IMG/VR virus record: IMGVR_UViG_3300008516_000271
Location: 1-23,546 of that record
Direction: 5' to 3' (one strand)
Source of the DNA: a virus
DNA length: 23,546 nt
Shown here piece by piece: positions 5,814-13,760 of the stretch (positions are counted from its first letter, which is position 1; each line of letters starts with the position of its first letter). A program made the translations under genes and the position numbers. The notes under the pieces are model-generated. The model was not told the origin of the DNA, made no database searches, and was given only the letters and a program-made list of their open reading frames with translations.

Positions 5814-6509
5814 ATGATGTTAAGAAGAGCAATTGAACAAATAAGTGCTCCAGACCCAGTAGCAGGGGTCGGCAGAACAGATGCTTGTGCTTGTGAAAAC
5901 AAGACGTGTGAGTTATTTGGGAAACCAGTTTCTCGACAAGAAAATATACCATGTTCTGTGATGAAGTGTACATCATGTGGTCTCTCGTTGTTAAATATTG
6001 AGGATGTTGGAAACATATATGAGCAAAGGATTTTAGATAAAATAATATCCAAGATTAAAGAGTATGAATCTATTTTCCCTATGGACTCTTATAAAAAGAA
6101 AAGGGTCCTTCGTGTCCCCTATCCGAATGAGCAGGCTGGTATGAAAAAGAAGAGAGTTCTTGTTGATTTAGATAAAACTCTTCACCAGTACTCTAAGGGT
6201 TGGTCGGATGGAACAGTATACGATCCGCCCATAGCAGGGGCACGAGAAGCAATGATTGAGTTAAAAGAAAGGGGATATGAGGTTGTAATCTTTTCGGTAA
6301 GGACGGGAAAGTCTAAGCCCGACTGGAAAAAACAAGAGCGAATGGTGAAAGAGTGGCTTATCAAATATGATATTCCATTCGATATGATAACTAGTGAAAA
6401 ATTAGCAGCTGAATTTTATATTGATGATAGAGCAATCAGATTTGAAGGCAATTGGGATAAGACTTTACAGGTAATAAAACATTTAGAATCAATGATACAG
6501 ATCGACTAA
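5814..6509 (+). CDS. Zinc-ribbon / HAD-family phosphatase fusion
   Basis: The frame is open from an ATG at 5799, but GGAG at 5801-5804 sits nine bases before the ATG at 5814, so 5814 is the better start. Numbered from 5799, Cys 30, 32, 37, 52, 57 and 60 form a small metal-binding domain. From about residue 115 a HAD domain follows: motif I DLDKT (nucleophile D123, acid/base D125), motif II with FSVRTGK (S166), a Lys near 201, and motif IV YIDDR (D209-D210). HAD enzymes of this small soluble type dephosphorylate nucleotides, sugars or nucleic-acid ends; the substrate here is unknown. The attached metal-binding domain is unusual. It is the first gene of the plus-strand tail operon, 11 bases before the tail tube. 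Confidence 0.8.
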   Translation: MMLRRAIEQISAPDPVAGVGRTDACACENKTCELFGKPVSRQENIPCSVMKCTSCGLSLLNIEDVGNIYEQRILDKIISKIKEYESIFPMDSYKKKRVLRVPYPNEQAGMKKKRVLVDLDKTLHQYSKGWSDGTVYDPPIAGAREAMIELKERGYEVVIFSVRTGKSKPDWKKQERMVKEWLIKYDIPFDMITSEKLAAEFYIDDRAIRFEGNWDKTLQVIKHLESMIQID

Positions 6510-6520
6510 GGAGGATTTTT

Positions 6521-7246
6521 ATGAAGTACTCGTTCGCAGAACTAGGACAAAATATACTTACCAGACGTTTTGGCGGGACGACAGTTGGTGTTGCTGACCC
6601 ATACGTCACCGGATATCATTTTGTCTGGTTTGATAAGCTCCCGCCTACTCTACCAACTTATACTGTTGATATGAATAGTGGACTGGAAAATCTGAATGAT
6701 ATTAGGTATGTACTAGCAGCCTCATGTCTATCAGTTACTCCTCCAGGTGGGACTTTGGCAAAGGTGGAGTTCACCGGTTTAGGTGGAGTCAAGTGGGCAG
6801 TTCCTGGTAACATTGACTATGGGAACACAGTTTCAATCAAGTTCCTTGAGTTCAACAAGACTCCAATCCTAGACATTTTTCATGGTTGGACAAAGTTAAT
6901 TCGTGACTACAGAACTGGTGTTACTGCATTGCTAGATGGTCAAGATGGTGCTGGTTACACCAAAGCTACTTATGCTGGTTTGATCTATTACTGGACTACA
7001 GCTCCAGATGCACAGACAATTGAATATTTTGCATGCTTCGATGGATGCTTCCCAGCAAAAGATCCACAAGACTTGTACACCAGTGACGTTGAGACTGTCG
7101 GAAAACTTGAAGTCGAGATTGAATTTAACGTCGACTATCAATGGCACGAACCATGGGTTAAGGAAAAGATTGAAAGTACCTTTATCCCAACCCTTGCTCA
7201 GAGTAAAATCATAGTCGATTCATATGGCGAAAAGGAATCCGGATAG
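6521..7246 (+). CDS. Tail tube protein (gp19-like)
   Basis: A 241-aa protein with a strong site (AAGGAGG) eight bases before the ATG. The central and C-terminal parts show the pattern of T4 gp19-type tube subunits: a beta-rich protein in which a segment with SIKFLEFNKTPILDIFHGW is followed by a helix-strand pair, then IEYFACFDGCFPAKDP and a closing strand with VEIEFNVDY. In T4 the corresponding strand carries the G-x-WP-T motif and the final LALDYW. The protein would polymerise into the inner tube of a contractile tail. Its position, close to a chaperone gene and baseplate wedge genes, fits. A tube-initiator (gp54-like) role is the main alternative. Confidence 0.65.
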   Translation: MKYSFAELGQNILTRRFGGTTVGVADPYVTGYHFVWFDKLPPTLPTYTVDMNSGLENLNDIRYVLAASCLSVTPPGGTLAKVEFTGLGGVKWAVPGNIDYGNTVSIKFLEFNKTPILDIFHGWTKLIRDYRTGVTALLDGQDGAGYTKATYAGLIYYWTTAPDAQTIEYFACFDGCFPAKDPQDLYTSDVETVGKLEVEIEFNVDYQWHEPWVKEKIESTFIPTLAQSKIIVDSYGEKESG

Positions 7247-7273
7247 TAAGGATGATAAGTTAGGAGGATAATT

Positions 7274-8488
7274 ATGTTCACCGAGACAACAAATGTTCAG
7301 AATTCTATACTTTTCCTCGGCACTGCAAGGGAAACTCTTTCAAATTTGATTGAGCAATCCAAACTAGAGGAAAAGGAAAGTCTGAAGAATCATATTATGA
7401 ACGAGGCCACAGACTTTGAGATTCTTCATGCTATTGTGTATGAAGAATTTCCGGCCGCAGATGTTAAGTATGACGTTTTCGACGAAATGATTCTTATGAG
7501 TGAGTTTAAGAATTTAATTCTCGAGGACTATTTCGGTATCTGTAGTATAGTAAATGAGGATATTATAAACGAGGTTATACACACTGTAGATACAGTTACC
7601 CCTTATGGTCTTTCGACTGCTCTTCCAATAATTGAACATTCAACTAAGACACAGTTTTCATTTGATGAAGCGAAATTTTGGACGAGACTCGAAGAGCACT
7701 ATACCTCAGTTCTAGTTGAGCAGGCAGAAGATCCATTCACTGCGGCTAAAGAGATAGACCCCGCTAAGATTAAGAAGGCTATTGCTTCTGTTGGTGCACA
7801 ATATTCCACACTAAAAGATGAACTTAAGAAAAGTGGAGAAAGGATATTTCAGAGCAAACAGAATCTAAAGGCTGCCTTAGCAAAAAAGGCTGGTGCTGCA
7901 GATCCAGCACAGGCAGAAAAAGCACGAGCAGCTCTACAGAAAGCTAACCAGACAAATCGTGCTCTTATAGCAAAACAGAAAGATCTGTTAGCCAAGCAAA
8001 GTAGCCTCAAACATAGTCTAAGTCTAGCATACCAGAAAGGTAAAGCAGGAGCTGCTTCAGGTGCTGCTGCTGCTGGTGCAAAGACTGTGGCTGCCTTGCA
8101 GGCAGTTGGGGCGAAAACTGGTGCTGGCGCAGTAGCTTCGAAGATTGCTGCAGCTGGTGGTTATACAGTATCAGCCGGTACCGCAGGTGCTGCTGGTGGT
8201 GCTGCTGTTATAATTGGTGGTGCTGCTCTTGCTGCTCTACTGGGTTATGCTGCTATTAGAACCTATAAGAGAACACTTGGCAAGTATGGAAAGATGTGTG
8301 CCGGAAAGTCTGGAAAAGAGAAGACTGCCTGTATGAAGGATGCTAGGTCTAAAGCATTACAGGCACAAATTGCTGATCTCTCGACAGCGTTGAAATCATG
8401 TGCTGATTCAAAGGATCCGAAAAAGTGTTCCAAGGGTGTTGCTGGAAAACTCGGAACGTTGAAGGGAAAATTAGCAAAAATCAAGTAG
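7274..8488 (+). CDS. Probable virion protein with Ala/Gly-rich membrane segment and Cys-containing C-terminus
   Basis: A 404-aa protein with TAGGAGG before the ATG. Residues 1-150 form an acidic, mostly helical domain. About 170-265 is a Lys/Ala/Gln-rich region likely to be coiled coil. About 265-328 is extremely Ala/Gly-rich and ends in a hydrophobic helix (306-328, AVIIGGAALAALLG) that could insert into a membrane. The basic C-terminus has cysteines at 342, 353, 376 and 385 in KMC...TAC...KSC...KKC spacing, perhaps two disulfides or a metal site. Lying between the tail tube and the tail chaperone, it may be an ejected or tail-lumen protein that contacts the host membrane. The family is not recognised; the role is inferred. 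Confidence 0.6.
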   Translation: MFTETTNVQNSILFLGTARETLSNLIEQSKLEEKESLKNHIMNEATDFEILHAIVYEEFPAADVKYDVFDEMILMSEFKNLILEDYFGICSIVNEDIINEVIHTVDTVTPYGLSTALPIIEHSTKTQFSFDEAKFWTRLEEHYTSVLVEQAEDPFTAAKEIDPAKIKKAIASVGAQYSTLKDELKKSGERIFQSKQNLKAALAKKAGAADPAQAEKARAALQKANQTNRALIAKQKDLLAKQSSLKHSLSLAYQKGKAGAASGAAAAGAKTVAALQAVGAKTGAGAVASKIAAAGGYTVSAGTAGAAGGAAVIIGGAALAALLGYAAIRTYKRTLGKYGKMCAGKSGKEKTACMKDARSKALQAQIADLSTALKSCADSKDPKKCSKGVAGKLGTLKGKLAKIK

Positions 8489-8517
8489 TCTATAGAGATT
8501 AAGAAAGGAGATCAAAG

Positions 8518-9300
8518 ATGCCGTTTAAGGGATTTGGTGTGTCGTATCCTGAATACGAGGTTATCACACCTCAAACGAAACTGTCATTTCATGTGAGATC
8601 GCTGAATGTCTCGGAAGAAGAACGACTTAAAGGAAGTCTAGTCACACCACAGAAAGTTACGGAACATTTAAACAGATGTCTTTTTGACTCAATTGTTAAG
8701 AAGCCTGAAACAATTAAAAATTTCAAGACGTTTCTGACAAGTGTGACGCTGAAAGATAGAGATGCAATTTTATATGGTCTCTATCACATTACCTATGAAG
8801 AAATAAGAAATTACGATGTTAGATGTCTTGCTTGCAGAAAAATGTTTCCAGTTACAGTTCAGGCTTCTAGTACATTTAACATCAACCTTTATCCAGGTAA
8901 AGATATACTAACGAAAAGAGTCAAAGTTCCGCTTCCAGTGACCACAGGCGTCTCAGTAGTTATCAAACAACCAACACTAGAAAATGAACAGAATTTGATG
9001 AGAGAACTTTCTGGAATTAGTCTTGACATAATTACTGAAATGCTAATTCTTGACAGGTTTGAGCAAGACATCGTGGAGGCCACAGAACCTAAAGTCTATA
9101 ATGAACCTCAAGATATCAGAGATGCATATATGTCTCTTCCAGCAAAAGATAAAAGGGCTATCCATGATAGCTACTTGGAAGAATTTGGTCAATATGGTGT
9201 TGAACTGAAAATGAGAACTCTGTGTACATTCTGTGGCCAAGATGAGATAGTTGATGTTGACCTCGTTGACAGCTTTTTTCGGATGGTATTCGGAGCATGA
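8518..9300 (+). CDS. Baseplate hub / tail assembly chaperone, gp26-like, with zinc-binding cysteines
   Basis: A 260-aa protein with AAAGGAGATCAAAG before the ATG. The order of elements matches T4-type gp26-like proteins: an N-terminal strand region (YEVITPQTKLSFHVRSL), a helical segment with YGLYHITYEEIRNYDVRC, a zinc-binding pair CLAC (103-106), a segment with YPGKDI and VPLP, a long helical region, and a second pair CTFC (236-239) before a final DLVDSFF. In T4, gp26 acts in baseplate hub assembly; analogous genes near the tape measure act as tail assembly chaperones. The end of the frame contains TTT-TTT-CGG, where a +1 shift would join it to the next frame. Confidence 0.65.
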   Translation: MPFKGFGVSYPEYEVITPQTKLSFHVRSLNVSEEERLKGSLVTPQKVTEHLNRCLFDSIVKKPETIKNFKTFLTSVTLKDRDAILYGLYHITYEEIRNYDVRCLACRKMFPVTVQASSTFNINLYPGKDILTKRVKVPLPVTTGVSVVIKQPTLENEQNLMRELSGISLDIITEMLILDRFEQDIVEATEPKVYNEPQDIRDAYMSLPAKDKRAIHDSYLEEFGQYGVELKMRTLCTFCGQDEIVDVDLVDSFFRMVFGA

Positions 9301-9487
9301 CCAAATCGCAGAGTATCGTAAAACTCTAGCTGATAACATCTACGCTGCTATGGAAATGAGTGGGATGTCATACTCCGAAGTCGCTGCCATGCCCGTAAAA
9401 AAACTTTTTGACTACCTCAAATGGAAATCAGACCTTGAGGAAGAAAAAAGAAAGATGATGAAAGAGGAGGTCAAGAAACTAAAGTAG
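9251..9487 (+). CDS. Overlapping frame: likely C-terminal extension of the chaperone by +1 frameshift
   Basis: This frame overlaps the previous gene by about 50 nt. Possible independent starts (TTG 9251, ATG 9254) have no convincing ribosome binding site, and no start codon lies between the end of the first gene and the conserved part. The sequence after the junction (EHDQIAEYRKTLADNIYAAM, then M-S-YSEVAAMPVKKLFDYLKWK and a Lys/Glu-rich tail) resembles the C-terminal extensions of frameshifted tail chaperones of the gpG-GT kind. A shift at 9277-9280 would give a product of about 322 aa. A separate 77-aa protein from 9254 is the alternative. Confidence 0.55.
   Translation: MMLTSLTAFFGWYSEHDQIAEYRKTLADNIYAAMEMSGMSYSEVAAMPVKKLFDYLKWKSDLEEEKRKMMKEEVKKLK
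9274..9282 (+). other. Candidate +1 ribosomal frameshift site TTT-TTT-CGG
   Basis: In the chaperone frame the codons are AGC TTT TTT CGG. The tRNA-Phe on the second TTT can re-pair one base forward on TTC (its better match), with the CGG arginine codon, scarce in these genes that mostly use AGA/AGG, waiting in the A site. The new frame continues GGA TGG TAT into the overlapping frame. This is mechanistically like the prfB type of +1 shift. Confidence 0.45.
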
Positions 9488-9497
9488 AGGAAATTAA

Positions 9498-9932
9498 ATG
9501 TCCACACTAATGGAAAAGTTTCAAAAGTCTGTAATTGGTTCAGGAGGAAGGATAGCAGACTATACGGCTAAGATAGCCCCATATGGAGACTTCTTCCGTG
9601 TCGAAGACTTACAGACTATCCTATCATCTTGGAATAACATATTACTTACTCCAACTCGGACATATACATATGACCCTGAGTTCGGTAGTGATTTGTATAG
9701 GTATGTATTTGATCCGCAGGACGAAGATACAAGACAAGAAATCAGAGATGAAATTCTGTACAAACTAAGGCGTTACGACGACAGAGCACAAATCGTTGAT
9801 TTAAAGATTGAATACTTAACAGGCCAAAAAGGTTTCACAGTTAGTATTGTCGTTGACTATGAAGGACAAAGAGGTGGAGTATCATTTGAAATTGATGAGT
9901 CTTTATACTTCAACATTACTGGGATTGAATAA
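9498..9932 (+). CDS. Baseplate wedge protein, gp25-like
   Basis: A 144-aa protein whose length fits the gp25 family (about 130-150 aa). After an N-terminal segment it has the family pattern ILLTPTRTYTYDPEFGSDLY, then a YVFDPQDEDTR-like stretch, a helix of basic/acidic residues (EIRDEILYKLRRYDDRAQI), a strand IVDLKIEYL and a final strand pair. gp25 is a core component of contractile-tail baseplate wedges, where it forms part of the inner ring with gp6 and gp53 and helps nucleate the sheath. AGAGG precedes the ATG and overlaps the stop of the frame upstream. The next gene starts in a TAATG overlap with this stop. Confidence 0.85.
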   Translation: MSTLMEKFQKSVIGSGGRIADYTAKIAPYGDFFRVEDLQTILSSWNNILLTPTRTYTYDPEFGSDLYRYVFDPQDEDTRQEIRDEILYKLRRYDDRAQIVDLKIEYLTGQKGFTVSIVVDYEGQRGGVSFEIDESLYFNITGIE

Positions 9933-10456
9933 TGAGACTATATTATCACGTTTACAAAAATTATAAGGGATTATTCAAAAAGAAACATAAGGGTAACACT
10001 CAAATGTTTACTATTCCCCATATCCCTTCTAGCAACTATTTTACTCACGGAGTTATAGTTGGAAGAATGAACGCACCAGGTGAGGAGTATGATGGTGCTC
10101 TCACTTTTATGACTATAACAATGGCCGAGATGTCAAAGATGAAGCAGTTTGTTGATGGATTACAAATGGAGTTAGGAAAGCATTATGAATTAGTTGAAGA
10201 TGCTCCAGTTAAGGTAGTTGATTCAGATGATCTAAACTATCTGGTGAAGGTTTTGAAGAAGGGAGAATACATTAAATCAGACCTTGACATTCTCTATGCT
10301 GACTCTGCAACTAAGAAACTAGGACGAAAAATGTTTCTAATTAAGGGGATCATTGAACTCCATACTGATAAGGTCAAGACTAATCAGTTGAGTATGGTTG
10401 CAATGAAAAAGATGGCTTATCTTAGACGATCAAAAGCTGGAATGTCGGAGACATAA
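9932..10456 (+). CDS. Unknown protein of the baseplate region, 174 aa
   Basis: The ATG overlaps the gp25-like stop as TAATG, so translation is coupled. The N-terminus is basic and aromatic (MRLYYHVYKNYKGLFKKKHK). The middle is mixed strand and helix (FTHGVIVGRMNAPGEEYDG), and the C-terminus is Lys/Met-rich. There is no signal peptide or membrane segment and no recognised motif. Its place between two baseplate wedge-region genes and the double translational coupling (its own stop is also in a TAATG) imply production in step with wedge components, as a small wedge subunit or assembly factor. The function is not established. Confidence 0.65.
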   Translation: MRLYYHVYKNYKGLFKKKHKGNTQMFTIPHIPSSNYFTHGVIVGRMNAPGEEYDGALTFMTITMAEMSKMKQFVDGLQMELGKHYELVEDAPVKVVDSDDLNYLVKVLKKGEYIKSDLDILYADSATKKLGRKMFLIKGIIELHTDKVKTNQLSMVAMKKMAYLRRSKAGMSET

Positions 10457-11139
10457 TGACAGACTACTTACAAAACTATCAGAGAATATATGAGTATATT
10501 CATGAGTATCAGAGCCTCGTATATGATATATATAGTAAGCATGCTCCCAGATTTCTTATAACTTACTATAACATAAATAGAGAGACTACAATTTGGGAAG
10601 ATGATTATGTCTTCGGTGGATCTTACGAAAGAATTGGTAACTTAACTGGAATGAAGTGGGACAAATATCTTCTCCTTCCAATATACTGGACAGATGAAGT
10701 AGCGACAGCATTTTCAGGTGAGGATATAGGTTATATAAAGGAAGGGGAAACATACCTTACATTTCCAAACACCTACAACATTACACCATATCCTGGAGAT
10801 TTGGTTAAACTTGAGCAAGAGTACTTAAGACCAGTCAATGACACCTACCCTATTTTTATAGTTACAAATGCTGAAGTATCAGCAAACACAGATAGGAGAT
10901 ATTGGAAACTAAAGCTTGAAGTTAGAGAAAGTGAAACAACAACGAATGTTGACCAACAGGTTTCTCGAATACTTGCATTTTTTGAATATACAAAAAAGAT
11001 ATATGAAGTTTCTGATGCTGCTTTCCTAACAAAAATGCTTACCAAAAATGAGATACTTAGAGAGAGGCTAAGAAGTCTCTTCGACGAAAACAGTGGTTTC
11101 TATTTCGTCGGAGATGGAGCAAATCCAGGAGACTGCTAA
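10456..11139 (+). CDS. Probable baseplate wedge structural protein, 227 aa (gp53 position)
   Basis: Starts in a TAATG overlap with the previous gene. The protein is rich in Tyr, Asn and beta-strand-like stretches: ITYYNINRETTIWEDDYVFG, GSYERIG, KYLLLPIYW, then YPIFIVTNAEVS, WKLKLEVRES and a C-terminal helical region with ILAFFEYTKKIYEVSDAAFL. This looks like a virion structural protein. It sits between the gp25-like and gp6-like genes, where the third inner wedge component (gp53 in T4) would be expected, but I cannot confirm homology from sequence. A role in the baseplate is likely; the exact identity is open. Confidence 0.6.
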   Translation: MTDYLQNYQRIYEYIHEYQSLVYDIYSKHAPRFLITYYNINRETTIWEDDYVFGGSYERIGNLTGMKWDKYLLLPIYWTDEVATAFSGEDIGYIKEGETYLTFPNTYNITPYPGDLVKLEQEYLRPVNDTYPIFIVTNAEVSANTDRRYWKLKLEVRESETTTNVDQQVSRILAFFEYTKKIYEVSDAAFLTKMLTKNEILRERLRSLFDENSGFYFVGDGANPGDC

Positions 11140-11154
11140 GGGGATAAATTAAAT

Positions 11155-13755
11155 ATGGCTAATGATACAATTTCTTCTACAGGTGCTTCAGAAACTACAA
11201 TTTCTAGTCAAGTATATCTTTCAAGAGATAATACAAGAGAGCAGATTGCAAACCACTTGAAGACATACTTAGAATTAGAAAATGTTGATCTGACCAAATC
11301 ATCCTTCCTTTCTTTTATTGTGAATATAATATCTACCCTAACTGGTAATATGATGTTTTACCAGATTTCCGCATATAGAGAATTCTTTCTAACTACTGCT
11401 CAGCTAGATGAGTCTATTTTTAACCTCTCAGCATTTCTGGGTTACAATACTAAAGAGGCTATTTATTCAGTAGGTAATGTTTTGATCACAATGCCTTTTG
11501 GTTTTCCAGATGCCACCACTACATTTACAATTCCAGAAAACTTTATATTCAAAGCACAAGAAATAGAATTTATTGCATATTACAAAACCGACATTACAGT
11601 ATTAAATAATCAAAGTGTTGGAGTAAAAGTAACAGAGGGAAGTAATATTTATAATCTACCAGTCGTTGTAGATACGACTGCCAATTTTAATTTTAGTTTC
11701 GTTCTTCCACTTAGACAGTATAAAGATACTGTTCAAGAATTTCAGGTTGATGAAGATCTGAAAACCTATCAGTTTTCCACAATTGATGTACCCGTTGAAG
11801 GAAAAGTTGCCGGACAAATTGTAGAAGTTAGAGATCCAGGAAGTTCAGGTTTTGACCTGTGGACTGAGTTTGAAAGTTTATACTTAATGAGTTCAACTGA
11901 TAAGGGGTACGTTTCAAGGAGAACTGGATTCGGGAGACGACTATACTTTGGTAATGGTTTGATGGGAGTACAACCTATACCTGGTTCTACAGTAAGAGTT
12001 ACTGTACAGGAAACCGATGGTGCAGATGGAAACGTCATAGCTGGTTCAATAAAGTCAGGAGAGAGAATTTATAATACAGCCGATTCAGGCATACAACAGA
12101 TAGTCAATTACGCTGTCACAAATCCATCCCCAGCAACGGGCGGTGAAGATGAAGAGGATGTTGAAGATATCAGAAGTAATGCAATTGCTAATATAAAATC
12201 TCTTGGACGACTTGTAACTTATGATGACTATACCCATGCTGATGTTGTACTAACAAGCACAGACGAGGATCTTGTTTCTCCAATCGCACCAAATTCAATA
12301 GCAATTCTAAAAAGATCAGACATCAAAGTCAATGAAATAATGTTATTTACTACCCTTCTATATGGTACCGAAAATGGTACATCTGAAGATGACACACTAA
12401 CAGTAGTTGATCAACTAGTTCCAATGAGAAATGCTTGGTTTTCAGTTGACTCCACTTCTCCAATAACCACTGTCTATATAGAGAGAGGAACTGTCATACC
12501 AATTGATGGAGTAGATTACTATACACTATTCGATATATCCACTGACAATATTTATAATAGAGCTGCTTACTATCATTATATTATGGATGAGATTTCTCAA
12601 AATCCTCTTCTTGTAACTGGTTATGGAGTCGAGTACAATCTGGTTGCAACAACCTTATCTGTTCAAAGGTCTGGTAGCCAAGCAATATTTAGACTTTTAT
12701 ACTCCACAACTGAAGTTGACTATTCAACAACTACCTGCGAAATGAAAATCCTTCAAGACTCCTCAACATATGCAATGGTAAATGATTCGATCAATCAATA
12801 CTATGAAGTTATAATTGATCCATATACTCTACTACCGGAGGACACCCTTACAATACAATTTACTCTTAGTACAGTAACTGAAACCTTTGCAAGATATGAA
12901 AATGAATTGGTATTTAGGCAGTCTCTAGATGACTTTATGATATCTAATCTAACAGCAAATGATGCTACCTCACCTACTCAAATTACAATTTATGATGTCC
13001 CGGTTATTCAAGCTGAATATTATGATGGAATCGACCAGGCAAACTTTGAATTAGTAGTCCTGCAAAATATGTTAGCCACAATGGACTTTGTAGACTATAG
13101 GATGTTGACAGACTTCACCAACCTTAAATTTGCTCACACAACTGGAACCATGAGTGGCATGCAACGAAATGAGGTCACTAAGTTTCCAGTAATTGATATT
13201 GGACTAACGTCCGTACCCGTTGCGCCATCATTAGGTGATCGGTATATTGTCACTGGGTTTGAAGGTGGAGCATGGGAAGGACACAAAGATGATATAGCTG
13301 AGTGTTCCGATGCTACATCAGTAACTTGGATTTTCACAGAGCCCATTACAGATGACATATTAAATGTAACAAATAAGGGTGTGAAATATATTTATACAGG
13401 CGTTGGTGGATGGGTTGTTCCAATATATGAAATTCCATTACAGTTAGAAATGGAGGTACATCGAGATCCACTTTATCCAAACTCAGCAACGCAGTTATCA
13501 AATGATATTAAGGCAGCATTAATTGCAGCATTCACTGACAGATTTGGGGTTAATGCGACAATCTACCGATCTGAAATTATAGATATAGTTCAGGAAATTT
13601 TTGGAGTAAGTCACGTTGCTCTCCTCAAACCCGAGTCAAATATATTCTTTGTGTTCGAACCCTATAAGGACTTTACACAACAAGAATTACTTGAGTATGG
13701 ACCAGAGTATATATTCTTTACAGAAGATGACATTTCAATTGCTATATACGGTTAG
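11155..13755 (+). CDS. Baseplate wedge protein, gp6 / J-like
   Basis: An 866-aa protein, the largest on the plus strand. The N-terminal region (TREQIANHLKTYLELENVDL, then SFIVNIISTLTGNMMFYQ and a segment with REFFLTTAQLDESIFNLSAF) matches the start of gp6-type wedge proteins. The hallmark is at about residues 325-360: GGEDEEDVEDIRSNA followed by LVTYDDYTHADVV, the J/gp6 core pattern (GG-x-DEE-x-x-x-x-R then V-x-x-x-DY). A Ser/Thr-rich beta region follows, and the C-terminus contains a helix with a segment like SNDIKAALIAAFTDRFG before the final strand. gp6 forms the inner ring that holds the baseplate together. AAGGGG lies 12 bases before the ATG, a rather long spacing. Confidence 0.82.
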   Translation: MANDTISSTGASETTISSQVYLSRDNTREQIANHLKTYLELENVDLTKSSFLSFIVNIISTLTGNMMFYQISAYREFFLTTAQLDESIFNLSAFLGYNTKEAIYSVGNVLITMPFGFPDATTTFTIPENFIFKAQEIEFIAYYKTDITVLNNQSVGVKVTEGSNIYNLPVVVDTTANFNFSFVLPLRQYKDTVQEFQVDEDLKTYQFSTIDVPVEGKVAGQIVEVRDPGSSGFDLWTEFESLYLMSSTDKGYVSRRTGFGRRLYFGNGLMGVQPIPGSTVRVTVQETDGADGNVIAGSIKSGERIYNTADSGIQQIVNYAVTNPSPATGGEDEEDVEDIRSNAIANIKSLGRLVTYDDYTHADVVLTSTDEDLVSPIAPNSIAILKRSDIKVNEIMLFTTLLYGTENGTSEDDTLTVVDQLVPMRNAWFSVDSTSPITTVYIERGTVIPIDGVDYYTLFDISTDNIYNRAAYYHYIMDEISQNPLLVTGYGVEYNLVATTLSVQRSGSQAIFRLLYSTTEVDYSTTTCEMKILQDSSTYAMVNDSINQYYEVIIDPYTLLPEDTLTIQFTLSTVTETFARYENELVFRQSLDDFMISNLTANDATSPTQITIYDVPVIQAEYYDGIDQANFELVVLQNMLATMDFVDYRMLTDFTNLKFAHTTGTMSGMQRNEVTKFPVIDIGLTSVPVAPSLGDRYIVTGFEGGAWEGHKDDIAECSDATSVTWIFTEPITDDILNVTNKGVKYIYTGVGGWVVPIYEIPLQLEMEVHRDPLYPNSATQLSNDIKAALIAAFTDRFGVNATIYRSEIIDIVQEIFGVSHVALLKPESNIFFVFEPYKDFTQQELLEYGPEYIFFTEDDISIAIYG

Positions 13756-13760
13756 GAGAT

